This document shows, one piece after another, positions 10,539 through 21,649 of a stretch of 28,893 nt of DNA (positions are counted from its first letter, which is position 1; each line of letters starts with the position of its first letter). This DNA comes from Sperchopsis tessellata (lineage: Eukaryota; Arthropoda; Insecta; Coleoptera; Hydrophilidae). Below the pieces are notes generated by a model. The model saw nothing but the letters and a program-made list of their open reading frames with translations. It was not told the origin of the DNA and searched no databases. Both the position numbers and the translations under genes were made by a program. The DNA lies in the NCBI GenBank assembly GCA_033557685.1, contig JAWQRN010000500.1, positions 1 through 28,893 on the forward strand. The letters run 5' to 3'.

Positions 10539-12369
10539 GTTAGACTTAGGTATAATTAAGACGAAAATTTGTGATGTAACGGACGAGTTTGACTGTATAA
10601 ATGAATTTACTGGAAACTTAAAAAATCTTAGATTATTAAATTTGAATATCAGAAGTGCTAATGTTGTTTTATGAGTTAGGGTTATTTTTACAGCGTGTTG
10701 GGCTGAAATTTGATATTGCAATTTTGACGGAGACGAGACAGTGAATGCGCGCAGGGGAAATTTTACTAACGGATTTCAAAACTTACTATAACGAGAGTAC
10801 ATTCAACCAAAATGATGGTACTATAATGCTTGTGAATCAGGACTTGAGTATTTCTGTGGAGGTTGTTAATGTAAATAATTTTAAAGGTGAATAATTGTGA
10901 TGTTGACGTTACTGGCGTCTATAGACCTAGATCTTACAACCCCTATGAGTTTATTTCTCACTTAGAATATTATAAAAATAATCAGTGCTAGTAAAGTTTT
11001 TACCGAAGACATCAACATTGATGTTTACCCTGCTAAGGTCTATCAGACTATTCCTTCTATGTACCTTGACATAATATCACATTTTGGGTTTGTGTCATGC
11101 AAGTAAAAGTTGCCTCGACCATATATTTTTGAAGAGTTCCATAAATAGGGCAAACATTTTTATCCATTATAGCACGTACAAAAATTACAGACCATAGACA
11201 GGTTTTCATTCAGCAAACTTTGCTAACACTAACCAGTGTACGCGGGATTTTGTCTCGTAAACAAAATGGCTTCTCAAAAAATAAATCTACGAGTGATGCA
11301 ATATCGTATCTTACTTTGATAGGTCTCGACCATGCTTGGCAGTATTTTTTGATTTGGCTAAGGCCTTTGACAACGTCAATCATGGCTTTTTTACTTAGAC
11401 ACTTATGGTGTTAGAGGTACGCCTTGGAAACTATTGAGAAGTTATCTGGAGAATAGATGTCAGATTGTGAAGTTCAGGGAAATATTTAGTTCCAGGTTGC
11501 CAATGAGTTCTGGACTTCCTCAGGGGACGGTGCTGGGTCATCTCCTTTATTTGCAACACATACATGATATGTTGTCTTTAGATGTTAGTGGAGATATAGT
11601 TTTATATGCGGATGATACTATGTTATGTATCGAGGGAGTAAACTGGCAACAAATAGTGCAGAGAGCCACTGATGATCTGAGAAAAATTAAGACCTGGCCG
11701 TATTTAAATATTTTAACATTAAATACTAAAAAGTCTTTATAGAGTTCACTATAAAAAAAAAATTGTTAACGCTACTGATTGTTATTGTGAGGCTATTCAC
11801 TGTTCCCAAAAAAACAAAATATCTTGGGGTAGTGTTTGATTCACACATGAGGTGGGACGAACATATAGCCACCACAACAAGTAGACTTAGGAAGACTATT
11901 TACATATTTAAGAGATTGAGACACATCGCAAATATAAAAACTTTAAGAATATTCTACTTTGCTATTGTTCAATCCATTTTCAATTATGCTATTTTGAACT
12001 GGGGTTCGACGGCTGGCATATATATTGACAATGTATAATAAATCTAAAAGATATCTCACGGAAGCTCTGTTTGCGGAATCTGGACTGTGTTCACTGAAAC
12101 ATTTGTACACCATTGAGATTGCAAAGCATGCCCTGAGAAACAGTGCTGATTTGTATTTTATTAACCACTCACATGACACACGAAACAATATGATAAATAA
12201 TCCAAATTTGAGTAGGTCCCGCACATCAACATCTCAAAAACATTTCACGTATATCTTATTACCTAAAATATATAACAGCATTGATGCTTATTTAATTTGG
12301 ACCGGTGTTAATCTGCATCATGCAAACCAAAATATGCGGCTGGTTAGGCACATTGACTACACGGAATAA
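10522..12369 (+). pseudogene. LINE ORF2: APE endonuclease plus reverse transcriptase, internally deleted
   Basis: ORF2 normally supplies the target-nicking AP-like endonuclease and the reverse transcriptase. The endonuclease begins with LLNLNIRS near 10635 and continues in broken frames: FDIAILTET near 10710, TFNQNDGTIMLV near 10800, GVYRPRSYNPYEF, and ITDHR near 11184. RT sequence (NGFSKNKSTSDAI) follows almost directly from about 11235, so the long endonuclease-RT linker and first RT motifs are missing. Next come DLAKAFDNVNH (about 11349, catalytic Asp present), SGLPQGTVLGHLL and an intact YADD (11605-11616). The thumb and C-terminal region (KTKYLGVVFDSHMRWDEHI, LNWGSTAGIYIDNV) is in further frames, and the last ends at 12369. 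Gene order and motifs fit the Jockey/CR1 group; I cannot place the clade more finely. Confidence 0.85.
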
Positions 12370-12765
12370 TGACATATTTTACATCTCCGTTTATTAATTT
12401 TACTTTCCTACTAATTTTTAGGTAATACTTATTAATTTTGAATTGTTTATAGACACACGTTGCTTTTTTCAAATTGTTAAATTAACATAACGCCACTCGC
12501 AAACTGTTTGCAACAGTTTTTGTGGCATACGGTTTCCTAACATGTGCATCATCTGTCTCGAATTTTTATTAATTATGTGAATATATTTGTATATGTGGGA
12601 TCCGTCAACTTTATTAGTTGTTATTATAAGAAATTATTGTGACATTAATTTTGTGTTTTTGATGTTACTAGAAATATTTTTTTTTTGTCTTTGCACTGAA
12701 TTGTTTTTCTTTTGTGAACTAATAAAGGATTATTAATATTATAATAATTATTATTATATGTTATT
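12370..12765 (+). mobile_element. Probable 3' UTR and tail of the FP-ORF1 LINE
   Basis: Non-coding A+T-rich sequence follows ORF2 directly. It contains AATAAAGG at about 12721, which could act as a polyadenylation signal, then an ATTATTATA-type tract to about 12765. LINE 3' ends often finish in such simple repeats. The exact end is a guess, because no target-site duplication is visible. Confidence 0.5.
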
Positions 12766-13249
12766 AATGGAGAGCATGTGATAGGGGTTATTGGCGACAA
12801 AAACATGGTGGTGTGTTGGTTCTCTTAGGTATATGTAAGCTTTATTGTCTTAATTTTAGGATGAAATTTACTCTTTTGCTGATGACACTGCAGCTACATA
12901 TTCATTGGACTTCTAAAATACTCATGTTAGCAGATTTTATTTTCTTCGGAGTAGGTATAATTATAATAAAACTAGTTCCTAATATAAGGGATACTCGTTT
13001 TAATTAAGAATCTTATTTAAATTGTTTGAGATGTAGTTTTGGCTTTAAATATATCATATAAAGGTGTTACACATAAACGTAGACCTATTACTATAACATG
13101 GTGGCTAAATACATGTTAATATAAACGGATAGAGTGCCCATACCGTAAATTGGGAATGCTATATGGGGACGGATTTACCTAATGCCCCGGGCCTACTTTA
13201 GCTTTTTCGATACTACACATACAAGCCTCGGACTATCTATTGATATAGA
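12766..13249. other. Spacer with a possible tiny RT fragment
   Basis: Most of this is unassigned. At 12861-12911 on the plus strand one frame reads DEIYSFADDTAATYSLDF between two stops. FADDTA is the form of the RT catalytic box in several LINEs. With only 17 codons this could be a fragment of another LINE or chance. Confidence 0.3.
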
Positions 13250-15640
13250 AGTTAATGGCGGAGCGATAAGATAGGTGCACTACTGGCACACGATTCAGTG
13301 ACTGATTGGAAATTCGGTGTGTGAAATGTACGATGTGTACGAGGTAAAAATAAGGATTTGATATATGCGATGCAAAAATATAAAATAGATGTTATGTAAG
13401 TTTTAGGAAAGAAACATAATGGGAAAGATACAGAAGTTCCTAAAAATGGCATCTCGTCAAATTTATTTAGGAATGACAAACGGAGAAAAGGAGTAGCAAT
13501 AGTTAGAAGTAATATAGTGAAAGCATATGTAAAGCAGCACGATTGTATCTCATCTAGGGTAATGAGGCTTCTTTTAAGTGTCCGACGTCAGCAGTCCCTA
13601 ATCATAACGGGGTAATGGTGATCTGAATACGGAAAAAGATGAATTTTAGGGTAAAGTTAAACAGCTATTAATGAACGCAGACGTATTGAAGATGGTCATT
13701 ATGTGCAGCAATTTGGATAGTTGGTTAGATGTGAGAAGGGATGAAACACGGAGAGCCAATGGCCAGGTATTGAAATCTGAAGCAAAGCTTGTTTATTTAA
13801 ATACATTCAAGCATAAAAAAGTGCACAAACATACTTAGAAGTAAAAGCACAATAGACTTTGTTATGTATGATGAAGGTTTGTTAGATATACTGTATAGTT
13901 TATTAACACAAATAACTTTTTGGTTACTTTACTGCTGCACAATGAAATAGTGTAAATAATACAAATTCAATTTAGCAAGAATTGAGATTGATAAATTACA
14001 AGTTCAGAAAGTAAAGAAAGAATACATGGACAGTCAAGTAATGAATTGAGGATAAAAAATGAGATTTTAGAAAATATTGATGTGGAGAGTGGCGTATCTA
14101 TATGTGGGTAAATAGAGTAAGTAGAGCAAACGGTGATACATTGTGGAATAATGATGTTAAGAAAGACGCGAATGTCCGCGATAAGGAGTTGTATAGGCTG
14201 CTTCTAGAGGTATAAAACCGAAAGAAAAGAATTGTCAAGAATATTGTAAATGAAATTAAGAATAGAGAGATAACACTGGATAAAGAAAAAATGCAGAATG
14301 TTCTGGAAGTGTGTACTGATAGCTAAAATAGGAGTAAATGCTGGTAATTTTATTTGAGATAAAAGTCAGGAGGTTGAAATTATTTGGGAAGGTATGAGGG
14401 TAAGGAAAGATGGAAGGAGTAGTTGGAGAATTTGTTTAGTGGCAGTACTGACTGAATAAATATTATGACATGGAAGCGAATGAGATGTCAGTGGAAAGAA
14501 ACATTGAGTGTTACAGAAGACGAGGATTTAAAGCTATTAGAAATTTGATAAACGAAAAATGTTTAGGACTGGTTGATATAACAAGCGAACCGCTTTTACA
14601 TGCTTGCTTAGGCATTTCAATTGAGAAAACGTCTGACTGTGGGACTAGATAGGAATATTTTAAGAAAGTATGGCGTTAAGGAGAGTCTATAAAAAGCAAT
14701 TCATGCTATACATTTGAAAAGTAAAGTATTTATTTGGATGAAAAAATATGAGTGAATGATTTGAAATAAGGTATTTGATAAAGATGTGTGATGTCCCCTT
14801 GGGTGTTTTTTGGTAAATAGATCCTAAGGCTAGCATGGCAATATATAAAGTTGAGGTCGGTGTTAGAAAAGTTGATGTGTTAATGTATGCTGATGATTTA
14901 GTGATATAAAGTGAAAGTGCTGTTGCATTACTAGAAGAAATATAAAGACTGTATCTTAGTAAACGTAGCTAAAACGAAAGTTTTTGTGTTTGTGAGTGTG
15001 ACAGAACTGAATGCACAATGAGAGTAAAAAGTAGAATACTTTAACAAATGGACAAGGAAGTTATATAGACATGAAAGAATTGGATTTAAGGTTGAGGAAC
15101 GGGCTACTGTGGATCAGAAAATTTCTGGAACTATATGAATGATTACAAATAGTGAAAATAATTGCAAAGCAGAAAGCAGTTCTCTGTAATAACGTTTTTA
15201 TTTATGTACTTATGAATTGTAGTGAGGAATGGATACAACAGTAATTACAGAAAATATCAATAAATGCAGTTAGTATAGACTATCTTAGAAATGTGTGTAA
15301 CAAGAGACCGATCGATAGCGTTAGAAATTGATGGATGTTGCCTAAATGTGCTGTGAAAGATAGTGTAAAGGATCGGATGGACAAGGGTGTATTGCATTGG
15401 TTTGGGCATTTAGAAAGAATTAGTGATAAAAGGGATACAAAACTGATACTTGTAGGTGCAGTGGAGAGTGGGAGAGATATAAGTAGGTCTAAGAAAAATA
15501 GTTAAATGGTGTTAGTGAGATTCTGAAAAGTAGACAAGTGGGAAGTAAAGTAAATAAAAGGAAGTATATGACAAAGTGTATGGAGTTAGTAGAGGCTAAA
15601 TCCCGAAAGAGATTAACAGGGATGTGTAGTTATATATAAC
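13250..15640 (+). pseudogene. APE-type LINE with RT and conserved C-terminal tail, heavily decayed
   Basis: A second non-LTR element, unrelated in sequence to the one before. Endonuclease pieces include GKNKDLIYAMQKYKIDVM (13342), KGVAIVRSNIV (about 13490), ISSRVM (about 13549), RANGQVLKSEAKL and FKHKKVHKHT (13809-13838), in the order expected for a CFDP2-like AP endonuclease. RT pieces include VLMYADDLVI with an intact YADD (14886-14897) and SESAVALLEE. The C-terminal region reads DYLRNVCNKRPIDSVRN (15281 onward), VKDRMDKGVLHWFGHLERI (about 15365) and KRKYMTKCMELVEAKSR (about 15558). This last block is a hallmark of LINEs that are common in insects. Stops and frame changes occur every 100-200 bases, so this is older than the FP-ORF1 element. 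It ends close to the (TA)n tract. Confidence 0.8.
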
Positions 15641-15678
15641 TATTATATAAATTAAATATATAATTATATAAATTATGT

Positions 15679-15731
<53 letters not shown>

Positions 15732-15740
15732 ATATAAAAA
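15641..15740. repeat. (TA)n microsatellite with TG tail
   Basis: An imperfect TATAAATTA stretch grades into a pure (TA)n run from about 15682 to 15722 and then TGTGTGTGTA. It directly follows the LINE C-terminus and may have grown from that element's simple-repeat 3' tail. Confidence 0.9.
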
Positions 15741-16327
15741 ACATATAGTTGTCATTTTAAAAAATCTTTCTCAATATATGAAGTCGTTCATTAATATTTT
15801 CACTTTTTATATACAAACAGGTTGACAAGGTCTATGTATGTCTTAATAACTTTTTTATTTGAATGGCCATTTATTTGAAATTAAGAAAATTAATATACAT
15901 ATTAAATGTCACTGTTTGATATATTAGTAGATATTATTGTGCTTTCGTTGTTACTGAAAATGACATTAATTGTGATTTTGTAAATAGAGCACCCTAATTA
16001 TTTTAAAATTTTCTGATTGTATATATGATTTTCTACAAGATATATATTTTTTACATATTTCGTGCCCAAAGTGATTTTTAATTTTATATTTAGCGAACTT
16101 TTAACATCTTCAGGGACATAGGCACATCGCTATAAATCATATAAATTCAGTTTATATTTAAATTAATTTTATTATTATTAATTAATGTTAGTTTTACACT
16201 AAAAATAATACATTACAAACGAGTTTATTTACAGCTACTTTTCGACACAAAAATGTAAAAATAAAATCACATTCACAATTAGTAACATTTAAATATGTGT
16301 ATGGTATATTATATTAATATTTAATTT
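15741..16327. other. Non-coding stretch, nothing recognised
   Basis: Very A+T-rich sequence with no open frame and no repeat other than runs of T, A or TA. Confidence 0.6.
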
Positions 16328-16389
16328 ATTTATATTAAATACAGAAATGAACTACATATCGCAAAATTTAAAGGAAGCAAGCCGAATTA

Positions 16390-16431
16390 CAGTGGACACG
16401 TGTTTCTGTCATTTAGACGTCATCAGCACCG
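16390..16431 (-). ncRNA. Type I hammerhead ribozyme motif, core intact
   Basis: This is a self-cleaving RNA motif on the minus strand. CGGTG (16431-16427) is the 5' strand of stem I. CTGATGA (16426-16420) matches the catalytic core exactly. Stem II is GTC/GAC (16418-16416 with 16410-16408) around the loop TAAAT. GAAA (16406-16403) follows. CACGTG (16402-16397) is a self-complementary minimal stem III. TC (16396-16395) is a permitted UH cleavage dinucleotide. CACTG (16394-16390) closes stem I with five pairs, one of them G-U. Predicted cleavage falls between 16395 and 16394. The weak point is a C-A mismatch where the first stem II pair (10.1/11.1) should be. The tiny stem III is usual for retrotransposon hammerheads, which may act as dimers. 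The motif match is direct; activity is untested. Confidence 0.7.
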
Positions 16432-16880
16432 CTCTTGTTAGTAATTAGCTGTACCCCATGTACGAATACATATTTAATTCCCTGTATATATGCTTTGAGA
16501 TCGTGAGTGAGCATATTATGATAGGTATCGCAAAGTTTCAATGTTGCAACTGAATAACCATTACGCCAATTAGATATTAATCAACACGAAATTGCCATTT
16601 TGCATTAGAATAAGAATTGTTGATTCCTTGGCCGTACATGAATGTGTTATTTTAATATTTGATAAATCAAATATCGAGCAAACCGGCCAAGTAAAATTCT
16701 TATACTAATGCGAAAATGGCAATTTCGTGTAGATTAATATCTAATTACCGAAATGATGATTCAATTTTAACATTGAAACATTGCGATACCTCTCATAATA
16801 TGCTCACTCACGATCTCAGAACATATATACAAGAAATGCAATATGTATTCGTACGTGGGGTATAGCTAATTACTAACAAG

Positions 16881-16914
16881 AGTAGTACTTAATGACAGAA
16901 ACACGTGTGAACTG
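16881..16914 (+). ncRNA. Broken hammerhead motif in the inverted copy
   Basis: The counterpart of the 16390-16431 motif in repeat A'. GACAGAAACACGTGT is preserved (GAAA 16898-16901, CACGTG 16902-16907). The CTGATGA core and the 5' strand of stem II are gone: 9 bases (TAGTACTTA) replace 19. The cleavage dinucleotide is TG instead of TC. It cannot fold as a hammerhead, but it shows which bases belong to the repeat family. Confidence 0.65.
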
Positions 16915-17062
16915 CAATTTGGCTTGTTTCCCTTAATTTTGAGATGTGTAGTTCATTTCTGTATATAATATATATTGACTTGGCCGGTTTGCTCGATGTT
17001 TGGTTTACCAAATATTAAAATAACATATTCATGTACGGCCAAGGAAGCAACAAATTCTTATG

Positions 17063-19996
17063 TATAGGGTATTTTATTTAAAAAATCAAAAACAATTTAA
17101 TTTTTGGTAAAACCAGAATATAATAATTTTGACTAATGCGTCAAAGAATGATCTTTAATGTGTATATTTACTGTTACTAAGTTTCAAATTTAACATTTCC
17201 GGCAACTATTGTACATAATTTAAACAACAATTTATAATATATTTCCTTCAAATTAGAATACCATATTATTAAACTGAAAGTTATAAGTACCAAATATCAG
17301 ATTATGATATGCTCAAAATATGAAACAACTTCAATAAGATTGTTCCAAAATTTATTTTACTAAAAAACATACTTTACATATATTAACAATCGTTGAAAGT
17401 AGTAATTGCTTATTGAATAAGATCTTTCAAAAGTAAACTTAAGCCATTAGAAATCACCGTATTGCGCCGAGGCTGTTGTTCATCTATTAGCATACGTTTC
17501 CAACTTTGTAAGTTATTAAATTATTTGATACGTCTATAAACTATCAATATAAAAGTTAAAAAAAATCACAAAAAATAACACAAATAAAGTTATATTTTCC
17601 TCTAAATTTTAAATTATTTTATATAGATAATATACAAAACAAATTTTCCTGGTGCATAGTGGCTCGATATTTATATTAAATGCTAATTTAGAAAATGCCC
17701 GTATATATAAGTATGCTATGTGGAATGTCAAATATATTATGAAATATTGTTGCCCGATTTGAAAAAAAACTCTAGAAAATTCCACGCATATATTAAGTTT
17801 AACAATAAGCTATAATTTACATTACCTTGATTTTCATTATTTTATCAGCCGGCTGCAGCCGTGAATTTAAAATATGCTTGCAATTGTGATTTAACTCCTC
17901 ATTTAACAATTTCTGAAATATTTTTCTTTCCCATATTGTTTAGTAACTTAACGGTTTTTCTATCTTCTTTGCACCAATCTTAGTAGACTTAATAGTTTAT
18001 TGATTACATTTATGAGCGAAATTTATTGCCAAACCATTCAAAACGTTAAACTACTTTTATTTTTTACTCATTTGTTTATTTACTAAGTTTATGAAGAAAA
18101 CGTTATGCTTCTGAAATTTCCCTGGAAGCATTTGAATTGAAAGTTAAAATTACAGTATCATATTCAGTTCAATGATTTGCAATTACATACTTTCAAAAAA
18201 TGGTGCAGCAATTTTTTCCAAATTATTACTATATTATCATATTATCTTTCTACATTATTCCTACTATCTTTGTTTACAATATCAGCATATCTTGATTTTA
18301 TAGAAAAATGCAGTTGGGCATGATTAATTAAAATGATCGGTAAATAGGCTTATAAGATAACTTAATTTAGCGGTTGACTGAATATTCTCTAATAGAAGTG
18401 CAACAATTTGCAAGAACTTCGTAATTCTCTCAAACGAAGAGCTGCATTGTTATAGTTATACCTTTCGTAGGGCTGTTTGTAAAAGCAATATCTTACAATT
18501 ATAGCCAACTAGTCGATATGTGTTGAATTTGGAGTCACGCTAGCTTATAGTTTCTTTAGTATTACTATGACCAGTCCAGACCAGTTTCCCCATAAATTGA
18601 ATTGTTTCTTCAGCTACAATTTTCTGTAAATATAGAATATTTACTTCCAATGATTTTGCGTCTGTTGAAGTAAAAAAGGTTAAAAAAAGGAAATAATAAT
18701 TCAAGTACTCCCATTTAGTTTCCATTCAATGAAGATCTCCATTTTACATCGCGACCGCTAAGTCTATCTTTTGTTTACATATTAAATTATCGACTTATAT
18801 TAATACGTTATAATAATATTCGACCGAATTTCTCTTATGTTCTTATTATTTGTGCAAAATCCAAATTAACATGCCCTGTTTATGATCTGCTTGAACTATT
18901 TTATAACATTAAAAAAAATAAATAGATAAAATTTATAAAGCGTAAACTGCTTAAATGATTTGATTTGTATCCATTATCCTCTGTGTTAAATTTGCAAAAT
19001 TTCCCATAACCTAGGAATGAGGCACCACAGAGGGTGTGTCGAGTAGGGATGGCTCAAAGATGAAACACTTGGCTGTCGCATATCAATTATGTAACTTTTA
19101 ACTCAGTTTTTGTTTACAATTATTTTAATTTTTAACAAGAGTTTATAGTATTTATACGAGTATTAATTCAATGCTTAAAGCGACTGATTGGCAGACACCA
19201 ACATAATGATTATTATTATAATGCCGTAACTAGTTAATTGTAACATGCTACAAATTACCAACTCAGCGCTACCATTAATAGAAATCAAGAAATATCCAAC
19301 AGCAATTGAACACCAAAAATTCTTTGTAGTTTTTTTCGCCTGTTCTATCATTGGTCATACAGATGCATACATTGAACGTTGGCTTCTATATTGATAAGTA
19401 ATTATATATGCAAACCACTCTTTACCATTTTCATTGGAATTTTATGTATTTGAAAGTACTTTAAATTTTTTACGGGTTCGTATCTTCGAATCGTTTCACT
19501 GGTTGCGAATTTATTGCTCTCACACATAAACATTTGGTCCATCTCACCGGATATTTTCAGTTCACATATATAATTCTTTCGTCAAACTTTCGTGCCATAA
19601 TTTTAGGTTCATTTTTGCTGTAGTTTTCATTAGATTTATTTATATTATGCATGTCTTTAATTGTTAACTAAGTTCCACGCCGAGTAAATGGATTATCGGT
19701 TAACTAAGCAAGCTTACAAGATTATTAAAGAAAATGCAAGTTAATCGGGGTGAAATAAGTAGAACACTCTCTGGTGTTTTTAAAGTTCAGTTCAATTTAA
19801 TATAAACAAAATTCAGTTCTTTTGAACAAATTTCCGAAGACAAATGCATAATCCATTCAAGTCTAAATCGATTTCAAGAATATAAAGATCTTACAGAAGA
19901 TCTAGTTCAGAATATTCAAGATAATTTGTTAAATTTTTGGTGTCAAAAGAATCATTGTTTCCGTCACATATGTTTCTTATAATTCACATACACATA
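17063..19996. other. Non-coding stretch, nothing recognised
   Basis: Almost 3 kb of A+T-rich sequence with frequent stops in all frames. The only open frame of note (18540-18725, minus strand, 61 codons) has no motif I know. A perfect 12-base palindrome CGGCTGCAGCCG at 17850-17861 is the one GC-rich spot. No RNA gene or repeat array was seen. Confidence 0.55.
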
Positions 19997-21190
19997 TTAG
20001 GTTGTCCAAATAGTCCTTTCGGTTTTTTAAGCGAAAATAAGACTCAAGTTTTTAACACAAAACGATGTATTCAATCAATGATATAATTGCCGTTTGGTTC
20101 TAATATCTTCTGTCATATCATGGGCAGATTCATAATTATGCGATCAAAGAATTTTCTGTACTTTTCTGCCGAAAAATCTGCAGGTGAAATTTTACATCCT
20201 CCTAAAAGAGGTCTATCCATTCAATGGATTGTTAAGGGACCGAAGCAATTGGAAAACTGAAGGCGCAAGGTCGGGCGAATATGGAGGATGTAGCAAAACT
20301 TCCCAGTCAAGTCCCAATAACTTCCGCCGCGTCTGCAAAGAAGTGTGCGGTATGGTAATGTCGTGATGGATACATTACCCTTACGATTAGCTAGTTCTGG
20401 ATGCTTCTGATAGATCGTGGCATTTTATCCAGCTGGTAAAACACAACACCCTTCAAATCAATCCCACTAAATTGAAAGCATAACCTTCTTCAGGCGAAGT
20501 CCTGCTTTGGAGGTTGTTAGTATTGGCTCTCCGCGCTTCCCCCATAATCGTTTGAGCTCCACATTGCTATGGACGATCCAGTTTTCGTCTCTTGTCACAA
20601 TACGCTTCAAAAATAGATAGTTTTTTTTTTACGATTCCGCAATGAATCGCATATGGAAATCCTTTGGACGACGTTAGCCTTATTCAGTTAATGTTGAACC
20701 TAAACATCGAGCCTGCTGACGTAGCCAAATTGATAAAAATGGTTTTAACACTCGATTTGGATATTTTGAGAATATCTGCGATCTCTTTGGTCGTACAATA
20801 GGGGTTGTTACTCCTTCAATTTGTCGCTGTTAATCTCAATTGACCGGCCAGCGCAAAGTGCGTCTTGAACCGAAACATTTCCCATTCGAAATCTTGAAAA
20901 CTGCTGCCACACACGTTACATAGCAGCATCCTCTCTGTACACAGCACATATGCAAGGTTCTGCTGCTTTTTGGCCTTTTTTTTAAATACAAAATCACGGG
21001 GTGTCGGTAATGTTCATTTTGGCTTTTCATTTTCAGGGTGATCACGAACACGCAAAATGCAACATCATCACAATTTCTCGTCGAACTACGTTGATGTATC
21101 TAATAAGTGCACACTCGCAAGAAGCTGAATGGAGTTAGCTACTTATTAGTGGGCCTGAAGTTTAGCGTGACAAAAACTGGCCAACCCATT
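19997..21190 (-). pseudogene. mariner-family transposase relic with terminal repeats
   Basis: This is a cut-and-paste DNA transposase of the Tc1/mariner superfamily. On the minus strand it reads EHYRHPVILYLKKRPKS near 21030 (start of the N-terminal helix-turn-helix region), YCTTKEIADILKISKSSV near 20790 (second DNA-binding helix set), and IVTRDENWI near 20590 with the first catalytic Asp. IHHDITIPHTS near 20350 has the second Asp. DWEVLLHPPYSPDLAPS near 20280 has the third Asp in the mariner YSPDLAP box. These are spread over different frames with many stops, so the gene is dead. The left end TTAGGTTGTCCAAATAG (19997) and the complement of the right end (GGTTGGCC near 21180) are diverged terminal inverted repeats. 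The length of about 1.2 kb is normal for mariner, so the copy is near full length. Confidence 0.9.
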
Positions 21191-21649
21191 ACGTTAGGTG
21201 ATATAGGATTGCCATAGGTTAATTTATTTCCGTCCTTTGAGGACTTTTTTCGTCCTTACTTAGTTGACTATCTAAGCTAGCAGTACTCTCTGTTAATTCG
21301 TTGCCAGTAAATGGATCGAATTATTCTGTCGCTTGGGACATATCGCTCCGACAACTTGCCACTAGATATATAACAATATATTTAATTTAACACCTTTAAC
21401 AAACCTTTCAAAAATCATCCCTCCTAAACGAGGGTAACTTTCTTTTCGTCAATATGGTACTTCGTATGATTGATAATTCCACTCAAATTCGTTTTGAGTT
21501 CAACTAAATAAGACATGTGACATTTTTTGGAGCTTCTAAACATCACAGCTAAATTGTACTAGATCATCAACTAAAATTTGTATCCCTAAATTTTCACATC
21601 GAACATCGCTTCTTACAAACACATATCAAACTGTATCTTAAATATATTT
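21191..21649. other. Unassigned stretch upstream of the BEL/Pao relic
   Basis: No clear motif. It may hold decayed gag sequence of the following element, since that element's zinc-knuckle-like stretch starts right after it, but nothing in it proves this. Confidence 0.3.

Larger units (their letters stand above)
16328..17062. mobile_element. Head-to-head repeat units with a hammerhead ribozyme (retrozyme or Penelope-like candidate)
   Basis: Segment A (16328 to about 16610) returns as its reverse complement A' (about 16696-16972). Segment B (about 16609-16693) returns as its reverse complement B' (about 16976-17062). The plus strand thus reads A, B, A', B'. Read on the minus strand from 16693 the order is B then A. 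Read on the plus strand from 16684 it is a deleted B remnant (CGGCCAAG, AATTCTTA), A' and then B'. This is what a B-A unit of about 350 bases would give if copies were joined head to head. B is bounded by CTTGGCCG/CGGCCAAG and holds a central palindrome. There is no open frame. A hammerhead motif lies in A (minus strand) and a broken one in A' (plus strand). Penelope-like elements and animal retrozymes both carry such ribozymes in short tandem repeats; which applies here is inference. Confidence 0.8.

Noticed and set aside
10245..10721. Minus-strand open frames opposite ORF1 and the start of ORF2
   Set aside because: The plus strand has the FP domain and endonuclease motifs; the minus frames have none.
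17850..17861. Perfect CGGCTGCAGCCG palindrome
   Set aside because: A single 12-base palindrome with no partner, repeat or gene nearby; not enough for a functional claim.
18540..18725. 61-codon open frame on the minus strand
   Set aside because: No recognisable motif, and its length is within chance for A+T-rich DNA with some open stretches. The 5' part is hydrophobic from T-rich sequence.
19020..19085. GATGGCTCAAAGATGAAACAC considered as another hammerhead-like motif
   Set aside because: It lacks CTGATGA, a proper stem II and a cleavage dinucleotide; only GAAAC is in common.
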